From NCBI RefSeq assembly GCF_040438885.1, contig NZ_CP159218.1, positions 1,550,001 to 1,614,000 on the forward strand: DNA of 64,000 bases. Reading direction: 5' to 3'. Shown piece by piece: positions 57,533-64,000 of the stretch (the first letter of the stretch is position 1; each line of letters opens with the position of its first letter). Both the position numbers and the translations under genes were made by a program. Under the pieces are notes generated by a model. That model saw only the letters and a program-made list of their open reading frames with translations, ran no database searches and was not told the origin of the DNA. This DNA is from Nakamurella sp. A5-74. Its GTDB lineage: Bacteria; Actinomycetota; Actinomycetes; Mycobacteriales; Nakamurellaceae.

Positions 57533-58936
57533 GTGGGTGCTCAGCGATATCGGACCGTGTTGGGATTGCCCGTCGTACGGCGCACGCTGGCGTTGGGGCT
57601 GTTGATCCGGATCCCGATGTGGGCGTCGGCGATCGTGCTCACCCTGCACGTCGTGGGTCACCTCGGTCGGTCCTACACGGATGCCGGACTGGTCGTCGCG
57701 GTGGCCACCATCGCGGCCGCGGTCAGTGGGCCGTGGCGCGGCCGACTGTTGGACCGCAGGGGGCTGCGCTCGACCGTCCTGCCGTCGCTGTTGGTGCTGA
57801 CCGCCTGCTGGTCGATCGCCCCGTTCCTGGGCTACTGGCTGCTGGTCCCGCTGGCCGGGATCGCCGGGCTGTTCGTCGTGCCGACCTTCTCGATCATCCG
57901 GCAGGTGCTCATCGGCGCCGTCGACGACGACCGTCGCACCACTGCGCTGGTGCTGGACTCGGTAGCGGTGGAGATCTCCTTCATGGCCGGGCCGGCGCTC
58001 GGGGTGTGGCTCGCGACCACGATCGACACCCCGATCGCACTGCTGGCGTGCGAGTTCGCGAGCATCATCGGTGGCCTGGCGCTGTGGATCCTGGACCCAC
58101 CGCTGCCGGCCGCCGGGACACGGCCGGCCCGCGGGGGATCGAACCTCGACGTCGCACCGCCTGCGTCCCCGCCGACGGTGAAGACCCTGGCCGGGTCGAC
58201 GGAGCAGACCGTGTCGACGGAGCAGACCGTGTCGACGGAGCAGACCGTGTCGACGGAGCAGACCGTGGCGACGGAGAAGACCCCCGCGACCAGGAGCGTC
58301 CTGCCCACCTGGATGACGCCGACGGTGCTGGTGGTGCTGGCGGCGTCGGTGACGGCGACCGTGGTGTTGACCGGTACAGACGTCTCGGTGGTGGCCGGAT
58401 TGCGGGAGTGGGGACAGCAGACCTCGATCGGCTGGATCCTGGCGATCTGGGGGGCCGGGTCCGCAATCGGCGGCCTCGCCTACGGCGCGTTGTCCCGGCC
58501 GATCTCCCCGTTCCTGCTGGTCGGCGGGCTGGGCGCGAGCACGGCTGCGGTCGCGTTCGCCCACGACCGGCTCACCATCAGCATCCTGCTGTTCGTCGCC
58601 GGATTGTTCTGCGCTCCGACGATCACCGCCACCATCGACACCCTGAGCCGGGTCGTCCCGACCTCGGTACGCGGTGAAGCGATGGGCTGGCACGGCTCGG
58701 CGATGACGATCGGATCAGCGGTGGGGGCCCCGGCGGTCGGGTTCGTCCTCGACCGGGCGAGTTGGCACGGCGGCTTCGTCACTGCCGGGGCGATCGGTGT
58801 GCTGGTCGGCGTCGCCGGCTGGGCCACCATCTCACTGCGACGGTCCCGCCGAGCCAAGGCCGCTGGTGAGCACCAGCAGGGAGCCGACCGGTCGACCGAT
58901 CAGAGCCTGCAGGCCGGTGTCCCGCCCGGCAGCTGA
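57533..58936 (+). CDS. MFS transporter
   Basis: 467 aa, about 12 hydrophobic segments in two halves. The cytoplasmic loop between halves (residues about 195-255) carries four in-frame 18-bp repeats encoding STEQTV (58196-58267). 'RGRLLDRRGLRSTVLPS' is an MFS motif A-like loop and 'SVRGEAMGWHGSAMTIGSAVGAP' is typical of drug-efflux subfamilies. It starts with GTG. Its 3' end overlaps the convergent DCC gene by 37 bp. Substrate unknown. Confidence 0.9.
   Translation: MGAQRYRTVLGLPVVRRTLALGLLIRIPMWASAIVLTLHVVGHLGRSYTDAGLVVAVATIAAAVSGPWRGRLLDRRGLRSTVLPSLLVLTACWSIAPFLGYWLLVPLAGIAGLFVVPTFSIIRQVLIGAVDDDRRTTALVLDSVAVEISFMAGPALGVWLATTIDTPIALLACEFASIIGGLALWILDPPLPAAGTRPARGGSNLDVAPPASPPTVKTLAGSTEQTVSTEQTVSTEQTVSTEQTVATEKTPATRSVLPTWMTPTVLVVLAASVTATVVLTGTDVSVVAGLREWGQQTSIGWILAIWGAGSAIGGLAYGALSRPISPFLLVGGLGASTAAVAFAHDRLTISILLFVAGLFCAPTITATIDTLSRVVPTSVRGEAMGWHGSAMTIGSAVGAPAVGFVLDRASWHGGFVTAGAIGVLVGVAGWATISLRRSRRAKAAGEHQQGADRSTDQSLQAGVPPGS
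58196..58267 (+). repeat. In-frame 18-bp tandem array in the MFS gene
   Basis: Four identical units of tcgacggagcagaccgtg (58196, 58214, 58232, 58250) encode STEQTV four times in the central loop, followed by a degenerate unit. The near identity points to recent expansion. Confidence 0.92.
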
Positions 58937-59289
58937 TGACGGTGGGTGGCGATGACGCGGTACAACCGCTCGGCCACCGCGCGGACCCCCGGGGCGGCGA
59001 GCAGCAAGCCGAACGGTCGCCATCCCCACCCGGAGCGGCGCAGGACCTGGGAGACGGCGGCTGCCCCGGCGCTCGCCCGATGGTGCTCGTCGACGAAGCG
59101 GAGCGCCGCCAGTGCCTGCTCCTGCGTCAGGCCCAGCGGCTCGAGCGCGGTGAACTGCAGTGGGACGACGGCGAACCGTGCACGGCGGTCGACGAACCGC
59201 TGCAGGAAGTTAGTGGCGGACGTGCAGAAACCGCAATCGCCGTCGAACACCAACACCGGCGGGTCGACCAGCTGTCGTTCACGGGGCAC
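58900..59289 (-). CDS. DCC-family thiol-disulfide oxidoreductase (DUF393)
   Basis: 129 aa from the GTG at 59289, with AGGAGG 6 nt upstream inside the lysR gene; a longer frame to 59361 lacks support. The DCC signature 'FDGDCGFCTSATNFL' is at residues about 15-30, and 'FVPLQFTALE' type and helical regions follow. Cytoplasmic redox protein of unknown partner. It overlaps the LysR stop by 11 nt on the same strand, so it is translated after LysR. Confidence 0.9.
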   Translation of the reverse strand: MPRERQLVDPPVLVFDGDCGFCTSATNFLQRFVDRRARFAVVPLQFTALEPLGLTQEQALAALRFVDEHHRASAGAAAVSQVLRRSGWGWRPFGLLLAAPGVRAVAERLYRVIATHRHQLPGGTPACRL

Positions 59290-60244
59290 TGCCCACCTCC
59301 TCGACCGGCGAGCCGTCGGGTTCCGGCCCGGGGCTCTGGTCCAGGACTGCCCTCGCCGCATCCGTCAGCACCGTCAGCACCGCGGTGATACCAGGGTTGG
59401 TCTCCATGGTGCGCCTCCAGACCGCGGTCACCGTCCGCAGGGGTGCCGGATTCGTCAACGGCACCGCCACCACCGACGGCGGGAGCGGGCCGCGCCCCAG
59501 CCGGGGTACCAGCGCGCTGGCCTGTCCGGCGGCGACCAGGGCGATGTGTGAGCCGAACTCCGCACTGGTGTGCACGATCCGCGGGATCGCCCCGACCGAG
59601 GAGAACATCCAGCTGAGCCAGGCGTGACAGATCGATCCGGGAGCGACGCTGACGAAATCGCGGCCGATCAACTCCGCCGCGTGGGTACTGGCGCGGGCAG
59701 CCAACGGGTCGTCGGCGCGGACCAGGATGTCGGCCCGGTCCTGACCAAGACGGCGGGTCTGCAGGTTCGCCGGGATGCTGAGCGGCACCGGCTCCCAGTT
59801 GTGCACGATCGCGAGGTCGATCCGCCCGTCCGCGACCTCGGTGACAGCCGACCAGGGTTCGACCTCTGACAGCCGCACCCGCACGCCGGGCTGCTCGCCG
59901 GCCAACCGTGCGAGGGCCGGCGCCACCACTCCGCGGACCGCGGTGGAGAACGAGCCCAGCCGGACCTGCCCGCTGGGGGTGCCGGCGGAGGCGAGCAGGG
60001 CGGACTCCAGATGCTCCATCTGCGCCAGCAGATCCTCGGCTGCGTCCACCAGCTGCCGACCCTGGGCGGTGAGCACGACCCCCCGGCCGAACCGTTCGAC
60101 CAACGTGACGCCGGTGCTCACCTCCAACTTCTTGAGCTGCTGGGACACGGCACTCGGGGTGTAGCCGAGCATCTCGGCCGCGCCGTTCACCGTGCCGTTG
60201 CGGGCGAGGGCGACGAGCGAGCGCAGCGCGATCGGATCAATCAT
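59279..60244 (-). CDS. LysR-family transcriptional regulator
   Basis: 321 aa. Winged helix-turn-helix at residues 1-60 ('VNGAAEMLGYTPSAVSQQLKKLE'), substrate-binding domain at about 90-300. It is divergent from the EamA transporter, which is its likely target; the DCC gene follows downstream. The TAGCAT -10 box 6 nt before the ATG suggests a leaderless mRNA. The effector is unknown. Confidence 0.92.
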   Translation of the reverse strand: MIDPIALRSLVALARNGTVNGAAEMLGYTPSAVSQQLKKLEVSTGVTLVERFGRGVVLTAQGRQLVDAAEDLLAQMEHLESALLASAGTPSGQVRLGSFSTAVRGVVAPALARLAGEQPGVRVRLSEVEPWSAVTEVADGRIDLAIVHNWEPVPLSIPANLQTRRLGQDRADILVRADDPLAARASTHAAELIGRDFVSVAPGSICHAWLSWMFSSVGAIPRIVHTSAEFGSHIALVAAGQASALVPRLGRGPLPPSVVAVPLTNPAPLRTVTAVWRRTMETNPGITAVLTVLTDAARAVLDQSPGPEPDGSPVEEVGSAP

Positions 60245-60250
60245 GAAGCG

Positions 60251-60256
60251 ATGCTA
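60251..60256 (-). promoter_or_regulatory. -10 box of lysR gene (leaderless)
   Basis: TAGCAT on the minus strand, 6 nt before the ATG at 60244. The 72-bp divergent gap also contains gaattcattc, an AT-rich patch that may be part of a LysR site. Confidence 0.45.
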
Positions 60257-60316
60257 CCGATTGAGGCCCGAATTCATTCACTGGACCTTCGGCCGTGCGC
60301 GGGTGACGATGGCCGG

Positions 60317-61306
60317 GTGAGACCTCGAGACACCGCCCTGGCCACCCTGGTCGCCGTCATCTGGGGGATCAACTTCCTCGCCGTCGATCGCGGTCTGCAG
60401 GACCTTCCGCCGTTCGCCTTCGTCGCCGTCCGGTTCGTCTTCGTGGCACTGCCGGCAGTCTTCTTCGTTCCCCGACCCCGGATCGGCTTCTGGCGGGTGG
60501 TGGCGATCGGGGCGACCATCTCGGCCGGTCAGTTCGCGCTGCTGTTCCTGGGCATGCACCTGGGTGCACCCACCGGTCTCGCCCCGATCGTGCTGCAGGC
60601 CCAGGTGCTGTTCACGGTCGTGCTCTCCGCGCTGTTCCTGCGCGAACGGCCGACCGGTGGGCAACTCGTCGGCGTGTTGGTCGGCGCGGCCGGGCTGGCG
60701 GTCGTCGCGGTCGGACGGGCAGCCGTCGCGCCGGTGTTGCCGCTGCTGATCGTCGTCGGTGCAGCCGCATCCTGGGCCGTCGGCAACACCCTGACCCGCG
60801 GCGTCAAGGCCTCCGGGCTCTCGCTGACGATCTGGTCGGGCCTGGTGGTTCCTGTTCCGCTGACGTTGATGTCGGTGATCTTCGAAGGGCCGACCGCGAT
60901 GGTGGATGCCGTCGCCGGAATCAGCGTCGGCGGCATCCTCGCGCTGGCCTACACGGTGCTCGGGGCATCGCTCGTCGGATACGGGATCTGGAACACCCTG
61001 CTGTCGAAGTACCCGACGGCGTCCGTTGGGCCGTTCGCCATGCTGGTGCCGGTGGTCGGCGTGCTCGCCGCCTGGATCGCGCTGGACGAGCTGCCCACTC
61101 CCACCGAGGCGATCGGCGCGGTGATCCTTCTCATCGGTGTCGCGGCAACGGTGGTGCTGGGACGCCGACATTCCCGCCGGTCAGCACGCTCGGAACGATC
61201 GTCGACCGGGGCCGCGAACGCAGCCATCGAACCCGACGGAACCGCCCCGGTCGGCGCCGTCAGGCGCAGCAGCGACGCACCCGTGTGGGATACTGGCAGC
61301 AGGTAG
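60317..61306 (+). CDS. EamA/RhaT-family (DMT) exporter
   Basis: 329 aa from the GTG at 60317; a much longer upstream frame overlaps lysR on the other strand. Ten hydrophobic segments in two EamA repeats ('VIWGINFLAVDRGL', 'VGAAASWAVGNTLTRGVKASG'), typical of amino-acid or metabolite efflux proteins (YdcZ/RarD-like). A hydrophilic tail of about 40 residues ends the protein. It is divergent from LysR, which probably induces it. Confidence 0.88.
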   Translation: MRPRDTALATLVAVIWGINFLAVDRGLQDLPPFAFVAVRFVFVALPAVFFVPRPRIGFWRVVAIGATISAGQFALLFLGMHLGAPTGLAPIVLQAQVLFTVVLSALFLRERPTGGQLVGVLVGAAGLAVVAVGRAAVAPVLPLLIVVGAAASWAVGNTLTRGVKASGLSLTIWSGLVVPVPLTLMSVIFEGPTAMVDAVAGISVGGILALAYTVLGASLVGYGIWNTLLSKYPTASVGPFAMLVPVVGVLAAWIALDELPTPTEAIGAVILLIGVAATVVLGRRHSRRSARSERSSTGAANAAIEPDGTAPVGAVRRSSDAPVWDTGSR

Positions 61307-61508
61307 CCGTTGGTTCGCGTATCGGTGCCGGTCTCCGACGGGTGAAAGACGTCGAGCGGGGCCTGGCTCGGATGTGCGCCGCGGTGTCCGCCCACCCGAA
61401 GACTTCTGGTCCCTGCGGCTCAACGTTGCGGGGGACAGCAACCGAACACATGACCGCCCCTGCGCGGACGCGTCCAGTACGCGCCCGGGGGTCGGTGAGA
61501 GGAACCTC

Positions 61509-64000
61509 GTGTCAGACACCGAGAACATCGTCGACAGTGCGCTGGAGCAGGCGCTCGCAGCACTCCCCGCCAAGCCGAGGGTGCACGAGCTGGCCAAACG
61601 CACCGGCCTGTCCAGCAAGGAGATCATCGCCGCGCTCGTCGAGCGCGGGGTCGTCGTCAAGGCTGCATCGTCGTCCGTCGACCATGCGGTGGCCGTCGAG
61701 GTGCTCACCCAGCTACTGACCGGCGACACCCCAGGCACACCTGCCCCCGGCACCTCCACCCCCGCCGTCCCCGACGACTCCGGGTCCGACGCCACGCCGT
61801 TCGGCGGCGTGCCGCTGTTCCTGGCGCCCGAGCCGGAGGCGGCACCACCCCGCAAGCGGGCGAGCCGGGCGCGTACCAAGCCGGCCGAGCCGGCCGACGT
61901 TCCCGACCCGAGCACCACCGAGGCTGATCCGGCGACGCCTTCGGACGCCACCGCCGAGCCGACGTTCGACGACGGTGCGGAACCCACCCCCACCCGCTCG
62001 CGGTCGCGCTCCCGTCGTGGCCGTGGTCGCTCGCAGGCCGCCGACGACGAAGCCACCGATCAGCCGGCGTCGACCGAAGGGTCCGTCACTGCCGGCGACG
62101 ACAGCACTGCGACCCAGCCCGAGCAGGACGCCTCGGCCGATGAGGAGCACGGCGACACCGCGGACGGTGGCCGTCGTCGCCGCCGCCGTGGCCGCCGTGG
62201 CCGTGGTCGCGCCGACAGCGACACCGACGGCGACACGACCGACAGCGACTCGACCGACGGCGACTCGACCGACGGCGACTCGACCGACGGCGACACGACC
62301 GACGGCGACTCGACCGACAGCGACACCACTCGAATCGACGGGACCGCGGCCGACCGCACGGACGCCGGGAGTGGTGACCTGGAAGCCGACGCCGAGAGTG
62401 CGCCGCGGCCGCGTCGTCGTCGTCGCTCCTCGAAGGCCTCAGCCGGCGAGGACGCCGCGAGCTCGGATGACGGGTCCGACGGCACGTCGGCAGACGGCAC
62501 CACCTCCGACGGCACCGACGAAGCCGGCTCCGACGACGACGATTCGGCTGCAGGCTCCGGCCGGCGCAGGCGTCGACGTCGGCGCGGCGGGTCCGGCGAC
62601 GGCGAGTCCGGCCGGGGCGACGATCCCGACAACACCGTGGTGCACGTGCGTGAGGCTCGCGACGTCGCCGCCGAGGTCCAGGGCATCAGGGGCTCGACCC
62701 GACTCGAGGCCAAGCGGCAGCGCCGTCGGGACTCCCGCGAGTCCCGCCAGCGACCGCAGATCCTCACCGAGGCCGAGTTCCTGGCCCGCCGTGAGGCCGT
62801 CAGCAGGGTGATGGTCGTGCGCGAGCGCGGCGATCTGGCCCAGGTCGCGCTGCTGGAGGACGACGTCCTCGTCGAGCACTTCGTCTCCCGCGCCGGTGCT
62901 GCCTCGATGATCGGCAACATCTACCTCGGCCGGGTGCAGAACGTGCTGCCGTCGATGGAGGCTGCGTTCGTCGACATCGGTCGCGGCCGCAACGCCGTGC
63001 TCTACGCGGGCGAGGTCAACTGGGACATGACCGGTCTGGTCGGCAAGGCCCGCAGGATCGAGACCGCGCTGTCCAGCGGCGACGTCGTGCTGGCCCAGGT
63101 GTCCAAGGACCCCATCGGTCACAAGGGCGCCCGGCTGACCACCCAGATCTCGCTACCGGGACGGTTCCTGGTCTACGTCCCGGGTGGCGGTGCCACCGGG
63201 ATCTCCCGGAAGCTGCCGGACACCGAGCGCAAGCGGCTCAAGCAGATCCTCGACCGGATCGTCCCGGACGGCGCCGGCGTCATCATCCGGACCGCCGCCG
63301 AGGGCGTCTCCGAGGACGATCTGGCTGCGGACGTCGAACGGCTGAAGTCGCAGTGGGAGACCATCCAGGAGGCTGCCGAGGCAGCGAAGTCGAACCAGTC
63401 GTCGTCGCCGTCGCAGCTGTCGGCCGAGCCCGACACGTTGACCAAGGTCGTCCGCGATCTGTTCAACTCCGACATCACCTCGCTGGTCATCGACGACGAG
63501 GGCGGGTCCGACGGGGCATACGCCTCGGTGTCGGCCTACGTCGACCAGGTCGCGCCCGAGCTGTCCGAGCGGGTCTCCCGCTACGAGGGCAAGGGTGACG
63601 TCTTCAGCCGCTACCGCATCGACGAGCAGATCGCCAAGGCGCTGGAGCGCAAGGTGCACCTGCCGTCGGGTGGTTCGCTGGTGATCGATCGCACCGAGGC
63701 GATGACCGTCGTCGACGTCAACACGGGCAAGTACACCGGGTCTGGCGGGAACCTCGAGGAGACGGTCACCAAGAACAACCTGGAGGCCGCCGAGGAGATC
63801 GTCCGGCAGCTCCGGCTGCGCGACATCGGCGGGATCATCGTCGTCGACTTCATCGACATGGTGCTGGAGTCCAACCGTGAGCTGGTACTCCGTCGGCTGA
63901 CGGAGTGCCTGGGTCGCGACCGAACCAGGCACCAGGTCGCCGAGGTCACCTCGCTCGGGCTGGTCCAGATGACCCGCAAGCGGATGGGCACCGGTCTGCT
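61509..64000 (+). CDS. rne: Ribonuclease E/G (3' end outside window)
   Basis: At least 830 aa in the window, start GTG 61509 preceded by a gagagga site. An IF2 N-terminal-like domain lies at residues about 15-65 ('RVHELAKRTGLSSKEIIAALVE'). A long disordered region with Arg clusters and an Asp/Ser/Thr repeat (seven 15-bp units, 62226-62330) follows to about residue 400. Then come the S1/RNase H catalytic core ('FVSRAGAASMIGNIYLG', 'FVDIGRGRNAVLYAGE') and the two Mg2+ aspartates in 'TVVDVNTGKYTG' and 'IIVVDFIDM'. It processes and degrades mRNA and rRNA precursors. In mycobacteria it directly follows ndk; here 15 kb separate them. Confidence 0.95.
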   Translation, partial: MSDTENIVDSALEQALAALPAKPRVHELAKRTGLSSKEIIAALVERGVVVKAASSSVDHAVAVEVLTQLLTGDTPGTPAPGTSTPAVPDDSGSDATPFGGVPLFLAPEPEAAPPRKRASRARTKPAEPADVPDPSTTEADPATPSDATAEPTFDDGAEPTPTRSRSRSRRGRGRSQAADDEATDQPASTEGSVTAGDDSTATQPEQDASADEEHGDTADGGRRRRRRGRRGRGRADSDTDGDTTDSDSTDGDSTDGDSTDGDTTDGDSTDSDTTRIDGTAADRTDAGSGDLEADAESAPRPRRRRRSSKASAGEDAASSDDGSDGTSADGTTSDGTDEAGSDDDDSAAGSGRRRRRRRRGGSGDGESGRGDDPDNTVVHVREARDVAAEVQGIRGSTRLEAKRQRRRDSRESRQRPQILTEAEFLARREAVSRVMVVRERGDLAQVALLEDDVLVEHFVSRAGAASMIGNIYLGRVQNVLPSMEAAFVDIGRGRNAVLYAGEVNWDMTGLVGKARRIETALSSGDVVLAQVSKDPIGHKGARLTTQISLPGRFLVYVPGGGATGISRKLPDTERKRLKQILDRIVPDGAGVIIRTAAEGVSEDDLAADVERLKSQWETIQEAAEAAKSNQSSSPSQLSAEPDTLTKVVRDLFNSDITSLVIDDEGGSDGAYASVSAYVDQVAPELSERVSRYEGKGDVFSRYRIDEQIAKALERKVHLPSGGSLVIDRTEAMTVVDVNTGKYTGSGGNLEETVTKNNLEAAEEIVRQLRLRDIGGIIVVDFIDMVLESNRELVLRRLTECLGRDRTRHQVAEVTSLGLVQMTRKRMGTGL
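62226..62330 (+). repeat. In-frame 15-bp tandem array in rne
   Basis: Seven 15-bp units (gacggcgactcgacc type) at 62226, 62241, 62256, 62271, 62286, 62301 and 62316 encode Asp-Gly-Asp-Ser/Thr-Thr repeats in the disordered N-terminal region. Confidence 0.92.

Noticed and set aside
46325-61306. Prophage or integrative element
   Set aside because: No integrase, transposase, capsid, portal or att-like direct repeat is visible; genes are ordinary metabolic and regulatory families.
61509-64000. Frameshift in rne because no closed frame is found
   Set aside because: The frame checked at 61509, 62628 and 63840 is the same; the gene simply runs off the window end.

Overview
The window is a GC-rich actinobacterial chromosome segment (Actinomycetota). 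Gene content and order resemble Mycobacterium tuberculosis in two blocks: ilvBNC-serA-leuB...leuCD-hupB-mutT1-ppk-gpsA-ddl-DUF3515-thiL-ung, and valS-folC-DUF4233-ndk...rne. HU has a long Lys/Ala/Pro tail, and DUF3515, DUF4233 and an IF2_N-containing RNase E are present. I cannot fix the genus from sequence alone; a Nakamurella-like or Frankiales-type organism is a guess. I see no transposase, integrase, phage gene, CRISPR array or rRNA.

Layout. 0-3 kb: the end of a zinc-ribbon/RDD/FHA membrane protein and, convergent to it, ferredoxin-NADP reductase fprA. 3-24 kb: branched-chain amino acid and serine synthesis. ilvD and a PH-domain membrane protein lie on the minus strand. Divergent from them is ilvBNC, preceded by a 9-residue Ile/Leu/Val-rich leader peptide and an intrinsic terminator (attenuator). 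Then come serA, a secreted subtilisin-like protease, leuB, citramalate synthase (cimA), an FAH-family hydrolase, tRNA-Gln(CUG), tRNA-Glu(CUC), an IclR regulator of NdgR/LtbR type divergent from leuCD, leuC and leuD. 24-35 kb: housekeeping genes hup, mutT1, ppk, an acyltransferase, gpsA, ddl, DUF3515, an AsnC ligand-binding-domain protein, thiL, ung and a divergent CobT-like gene. 35-41 kb: mixed catabolic and stress genes (acyl-CoA dehydrogenase, CsbD, YtcJ-type amidohydrolase, an alpha/beta hydrolase-TetR pair) and dut. 41-46 kb: valS-folC-DUF4233-ndk. 46-61 kb: an accessory block sitting between ndk and rne. It holds a GNAT, a large LuxR (LAL) regulator, a carboxymuconolactone-decarboxylase/ECF41 sigma pair, an FAD monooxygenase with divergent TetR, another sigma factor, a three-gene ABC exporter, an MFS transporter, a DCC thiol oxidoreductase, a LysR and an EamA exporter. 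61.5-64 kb: 5' part of RNase E.

Themes. (1) The branched-chain amino acid pathway is nearly complete here: ilvB/N/C/D, leuB/C/D and the citramalate entry enzyme. Two regulatory layers are visible: an attenuator before ilvB and an IclR regulator beside leuCD. (2) Many genes look leaderless: a TAnnnT -10 box lies 6-7 nt upstream of the start codon for the ilvB leader, ndgR, ddl, cobT-like, dut, valS, a TetR gene, the ABC ATPase and the LysR gene. (3) Short tandem arrays recur. In five intergenic regions the period is 16-17 bp with a different unit each time; inside genes the periods are 12, 15 or 18 bp, keep the frame and fall in linkers or tails. (4) Several regulators have readable operators: TetR at 53139 (two GTCAAC-N4-GTTGAC palindromes), the hydrolase-TetR operon at 39 kb, and an ECF41-type promoter before the CMD-sigma pair.
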